In this document: positions 61,579-64,000 of the stretch, piece by piece
Layout: each line of letters begins with the position of its first letter
How positions within the stretch are numbered: the first letter of the stretch is position 1
From: Paenibacillus sp. FSL H7-0737
GTDB taxonomy: Bacteria; Bacillota; Bacilli; Paenibacillales; Paenibacillaceae
Direction of reading: 5' to 3'
DNA: 64,000 bases
Assembly: GCF_000758545.1 (NCBI RefSeq)
Contig: NZ_CP009279.1
Coordinates: forward strand, 3,224,001 to 3,288,000
Made by a program: the position numbers and the translations under genes
Notes under the pieces: generated by a model
Told to the model about the DNA's origin: nothing
Database searches by the model: none
Seen by the model: only the letters and a program-made list of their open reading frames with translations

Positions 61579-62214
61579 ATGTTTAAGATGAATAAGAAGA
61601 TCTTGACTGTATTATTCGCAGCTACAATGAGCTTTAGCTTGTTTGCAGCAACTACAAATGCGGCGACAGATTATTGGCAAAATTGGACTGATGGTGGAGG
61701 AACAGTAAATGCTACGAATGGATCAGGTGGGAATTACAGTGTTACATGGTCAAACACCGGGAACTTTGTTGTCGGTAAAGGCTGGAATACCGGATCACCA
61801 ACAAGGACAATAAACTACAATGCCGGAGTCTGGGCGCCGTCCGGTAATGGATATTTGACACTCTATGGGTGGACGAGAAACTCACTCATAGAATATTACG
61901 TCGTTGATAGCTGGGGCACTTATAGACCAACTGGAACATTTAAAGGTACCGTGACCAGTGATGGTGGCACATATGATATCTATACGACAACCCGAACCAA
62001 CGCACCTTCTATTGACGGCACTGCAACTTTCACTCAGTTCTGGAGTGTAAGACAGTCGAAGAGAGCGACTGGGAGCAATGTTGCTATCACTTTTAGCAAT
62101 CACGTTAACGCATGGAAGAAATATGGAATGAATTTGGGAAGTAGTTGGGCTTACCAAGTGTTAGCTACTGAAGGATATCAAAGTAGTGGGAGCTCTAACG
62201 TAACGGTGTGGTAA
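61579..62214 (+). CDS. GH11 endo-1,4-beta-xylanase
   Basis: 211 residues, the usual size of a single-domain GH11 enzyme. RBS AGGAGG 7 bp before the ATG. Signal peptide 1-~29 (FAATTNAA). Beta-jelly-roll with nucleophile E105 in [11 protein letters not shown] and acid/base E198 in [10 protein letters not shown]; the thumb loop contains [14 protein letters not shown]. Secreted, cuts internal bonds of xylan. A cre site upstream predicts glucose repression. Followed by a terminator, a lipoprotein gene and a second GH11 gene. Confidence 0.96.
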   Translation: MFKMNKKILTVLFAATMSFSLFAATTNAATDYWQNWTDGGGTVNATNGSGGNYSVTWSNTGNFVVGKGWNTGSPTRTINYNAGVWAPSGNGYLTLYGWTRNSLIEYYVVDSWGTYRPTGTFKGTVTSDGGTYDIYTTTRTNAPSIDGTATFTQFWSVRQSKRATGSNVAITFSNHVNAWKKYGMNLGSSWAYQVLATEGYQSSGSSNVTVW

Positions 62215-62253
62215 CAGGTAAACTGTAGCCTCTTAATCGATGATAATAATACT

Positions 62254-62290
62254 AAGGACTGCCGGTCTCACCACCGGCGGCCTTATTTAT
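62254..62290 (+). terminator. Terminator of first xylanase gene
   Basis: Stem GCCGGT / ACCGGC extended by AAGG / CCTT across an internal bulge, followed by ATTTATT. Confidence 0.7.
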
Positions 62291-62368
62291 TCCAAAAGAA
62301 GACTTACATACTACTAAGATCATCGTCACGACTTATTATTTTCCTATCCGTTCAAAGGAGATAAATCA

Positions 62369-63202
62369 ATGAGAAAACTATTGAGTTTCCTATTCATAGC
62401 AACAATAGTTGTTATCAGCGCTTGCTCACAAGAAAAGCCTGAAACGAGTAATGACAATGTATTTGTAAAGGGAGGGACTTTTATAAACACAAAGTCCAAC
62501 TACAATGGTGCAACCCTATCGAACTTTTATATCGGTAAATATGAGGTAACTCAAAAAGAATGGAATGAGGTAATGGAAAGTAATCCCTCAGAATTCAAGG
62601 GCGACAATTTGCCGGTTGAAATGGTTAGCTGGTATGACGTTGTTGAGTACTGTAATAAGCGGAGTATAAAAGAGGGTTTAACACCCTATTACAATATAGA
62701 TAAGAATAAAATAGATACAAATAATAAGAGCGAAAACGATAATATAAAATGGACCGTAACGATCAATGAAGGTGCTAATGGTTATCGATTACCGACAGAA
62801 GCAGAGTGGGAATATGCTGCAGGTGGAGGTCAATTAAGCAAGAGTTACACCTACAGTGGAAGCAATAATGCAGATGAGGTAGCATGGTATTGGAAAAACG
62901 CTGGAGATAAATACTTATCGGGAGAATGGAACTGGCCTATCATTGAAAACAACAATAATAAAACAAAATCTGTTGGTGTCAAACAGCCCAACGAGTTAGG
63001 ACTTTATGATATGTCAGGGAATGTAAGGGAATGGTGTTGGAACTGGTACGGGGATAGGGGAAGCGATGTCGGATCTTTCCGGGTTGTGAAGGGCGGCGGT
63101 TGGATCGGTAACATCTCCAACAACGAGATATCTTTTCAAGGCAAGTTCGACGCAAATGGCATGGGACCTGATCAAGGCTTTCGTGTGAGTCGTGGTGAGT
63201 AA
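62369..63202 (+). CDS. SUMF1/FGE-sulfatase-domain lipoprotein, probably non-catalytic
   Basis: 277 residues. Lipoprotein signal ending in VISACS (C19). The rest is a formylglycine-generating-enzyme fold: FVKGGTF, IGKYEVTQKEWNEVM, PVEMVSWYDVVEYCNKRS, YRLPTEAEWEYAAGG, GLYDMSGNVREWCWNWYG, VVKGGGW and GFRVSRGE. True FGE enzymes carry active-site cysteines in the segment between the GGSW-like motif and GFR; here that segment (IGNISNNEISFQGKFDANG) has none, so formylglycine synthesis is unlikely. No sulfatase gene is nearby. It sits between two xylanase genes as a surface lipoprotein; a binding or C-type-lectin-fold role is possible. Confidence 0.88.
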   Translation: MRKLLSFLFIATIVVISACSQEKPETSNDNVFVKGGTFINTKSNYNGATLSNFYIGKYEVTQKEWNEVMESNPSEFKGDNLPVEMVSWYDVVEYCNKRSIKEGLTPYYNIDKNKIDTNNKSENDNIKWTVTINEGANGYRLPTEAEWEYAAGGGQLSKSYTYSGSNNADEVAWYWKNAGDKYLSGEWNWPIIENNNNKTKSVGVKQPNELGLYDMSGNVREWCWNWYGDRGSDVGSFRVVKGGGWIGNISNNEISFQGKFDANGMGPDQGFRVSRGE

Positions 63203-63270
63203 ATGGCGGGAAGGTTATTCTCTTTTAAGTTAAGACTCCATTTCATAAGCAATGATAAAATGATCAAGCC

Positions 63271-63312
63271 AATAAGCTGCTTCCGGTACTCTACCGGAAG
63301 CAGCTTATTTAA
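63271..63312 (+). terminator. Terminator after SUMF1-like lipoprotein gene
   Basis: 18-bp stem AATAAGCTGCTTCCGGTA / TACCGGAAGCAGCTTATT with a 3-nt loop and following T's. Confidence 0.88.
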
Positions 63313-63408
63313 TTTTCGTTTATTTCCAACTACAAAAGATCTAAACTTTTCACGGTATAAGCTTTAGTTTATGCATATGAAAAAAATAGGACAATGTTAG
63401 AATCTAAT

Positions 63409-63422
63409 TGTTTCCGCTTACA
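63409..63422 (+). promoter_or_regulatory. cre-like site upstream of second GH11 gene
   Basis: TGTTTCCGCTTACA matches TGWNANCGNTNWCA except for one fixed A. Same relative position as the perfect cre of the first xylanase gene. Confidence 0.5.
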
Positions 63423-63440
63423 TTAATAAATATGGAATAA

Positions 63441-63454
63441 AAAGGAGGTTGATC
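63441..63454 (+). promoter_or_regulatory. Orphan Shine-Dalgarno-like element in second xylanase leader
   Basis: AAAGGAGGTTGATC is almost fully complementary to the 3' end of 16S rRNA, yet it lies about 70 bp before the true start, which has its own AGAGGAGG. No properly spaced start codon follows it. Candidate mRNA-stabilising element. Confidence 0.5.
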
Positions 63455-63515
63455 AAACGGGTTGCACAGCATCTTAGTAAGACTAGTTGCAGTATAACCA
63501 AGAGGAGGACAGCAA

Positions 63516-64000
63516 ATGAAACAGAAGAGAATGCGTTTATTTTTAGTAATCATTATTTGTTTTATGCTTGCATTGCCTGCAGTAAGCGTAAATGCCGCAA
63601 CAACGATCACATCTAATCAAAGTGGCACCCAAGACGGCTACTATTATGAGCTATGGAAGGATTCCGGTACCACGAGTATGACTCTTGATAGTGGAGGTAC
63701 ATTCAGTACTCAGTGGAGCAACATCGGAAATGCTCTGTTCCGTAAAGGTAAGAAGTTCGATGAGACCCAGACACACCAGCAAATTGGAAACATATCTGTT
63801 AACTACAGTGCCAACTACCAACCAAACGGTAATTCGTATTTATGTGTCTACGGATGGACCGTTGATCCACTAATCGAATATTACATCGTTGATAGCTGGG
63901 GGAGCTGGCGTCCGCCTGGTGGAACGTCTAAAGGTACCATTACCGTTGATGGGGGAACATATGACATATATGAGACTACCAGAGTCAACCAACCTTCAAT
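63516..64000 (+). CDS. Second GH11 endo-1,4-beta-xylanase (3'-truncated by window)
   Basis: The frame is open from the ATG at 63516 (AGAGGAGG 7 bp upstream) to the window end, 161 codons. Signal peptide 1-~27 (SVNA). GH11 domain with the nucleophile E121 in [11 protein letters not shown]; the acid/base residue lies beyond the edge. Compared with the first xylanase it has a longer N-terminal strand region ([13 protein letters not shown]) and an insertion [13 protein letters not shown], so it is a distinct GH11 subtype rather than a recent duplicate. Whether a carbohydrate-binding module follows cannot be seen. Confidence 0.92.
   Translation, partial: MKQKRMRLFLVIIICFMLALPAVSVNAATTITSNQSGTQDGYYYELWKDSGTTSMTLDSGGTFSTQWSNIGNALFRKGKKFDETQTHQQIGNISVNYSANYQPNGNSYLCVYGWTVDPLIEYYIVDSWGSWRPPGGTSKGTITVDGGTYDIYETTRVNQPS

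Noticed and set aside
62369..63202. Functional formylglycine-generating enzyme with partner sulfatase
   Set aside because: Active-site cysteines are absent from the C-terminal segment and no sulfatase motif gene is present in the window.

Overview
The window looks like chromosome of a Paenibacillus-type endospore former (Bacillota). The supporting signs are a GerA/GerB/GerC germination operon, YesM/YesN-type two-component pairs next to sugar ABC importers that lack their own ATPase, S-layer-homology (SLH) anchored giant glycosidases, strong AGGAGG ribosome-binding sites with frequent GTG/TTG starts, and CcpA (cre) operators. No rRNA, tRNA, CRISPR array, phage or IS element was seen. The whole window reads as a carbohydrate-foraging region interrupted by a sporulation/germination block.

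Layout. 1-2963: a heterodimeric ABC exporter, with the first subunit cut by the window edge. 3107-9429: an AraC-GH39 fusion protein, an MFS transporter and a GH3 glycosidase, with CcpA-like sites between them. 9521-16274: a TetR regulator, an orphan GT61 glycosyltransferase, an AraC regulator divergent from a GH43 xylosidase, a small secreted ricin-type lectin, a zinc-finger/deoxyribosyltransferase-like protein of unknown role, and a small membrane protein. 16664-46768: a galactan/arabinogalactan locus made of a two-component system, a sugar-binding lipoprotein, two permeases, a cytoplasmic LacZ-type GH2, and two enormous cell-surface enzymes. These are a 2,342-residue GH30 + GH43 protein and a 4,327-residue GH95 + GH110 + GH2 protein, both with many carbohydrate-binding domains and a duplicated C-terminal SLH anchor.

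46843-52024 (minus strand): a KinB-like sensor kinase and a gerB-gerA-gerC operon. 52150-59311 (minus strand): a second YesM/YesN pair with an oligosaccharide ABC importer. 59598-61221: a TetR regulator divergent from a ketopantoate-reductase-like enzyme. 61579-64000: a GH11 xylanase, a sulfatase-modifying-factor-like lipoprotein lacking the expected active-site cysteines, and a second GH11 xylanase cut by the window edge.

How it fits together (inference): the surface enzymes would strip alpha-fucose, alpha-galactose and beta-galactose decorations and cut the beta-1,3/beta-1,6-galactan core. The lipoprotein/permease system would import the products, LacZ would finish hydrolysis in the cytoplasm, and the two-component system plus CcpA would control expression. 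A parallel xylan branch comprises GH11, GH43, GH3 and GH39. Several secreted-enzyme genes share an unusual leader with a cre site followed by an extra Shine-Dalgarno-like element far upstream of the real start.
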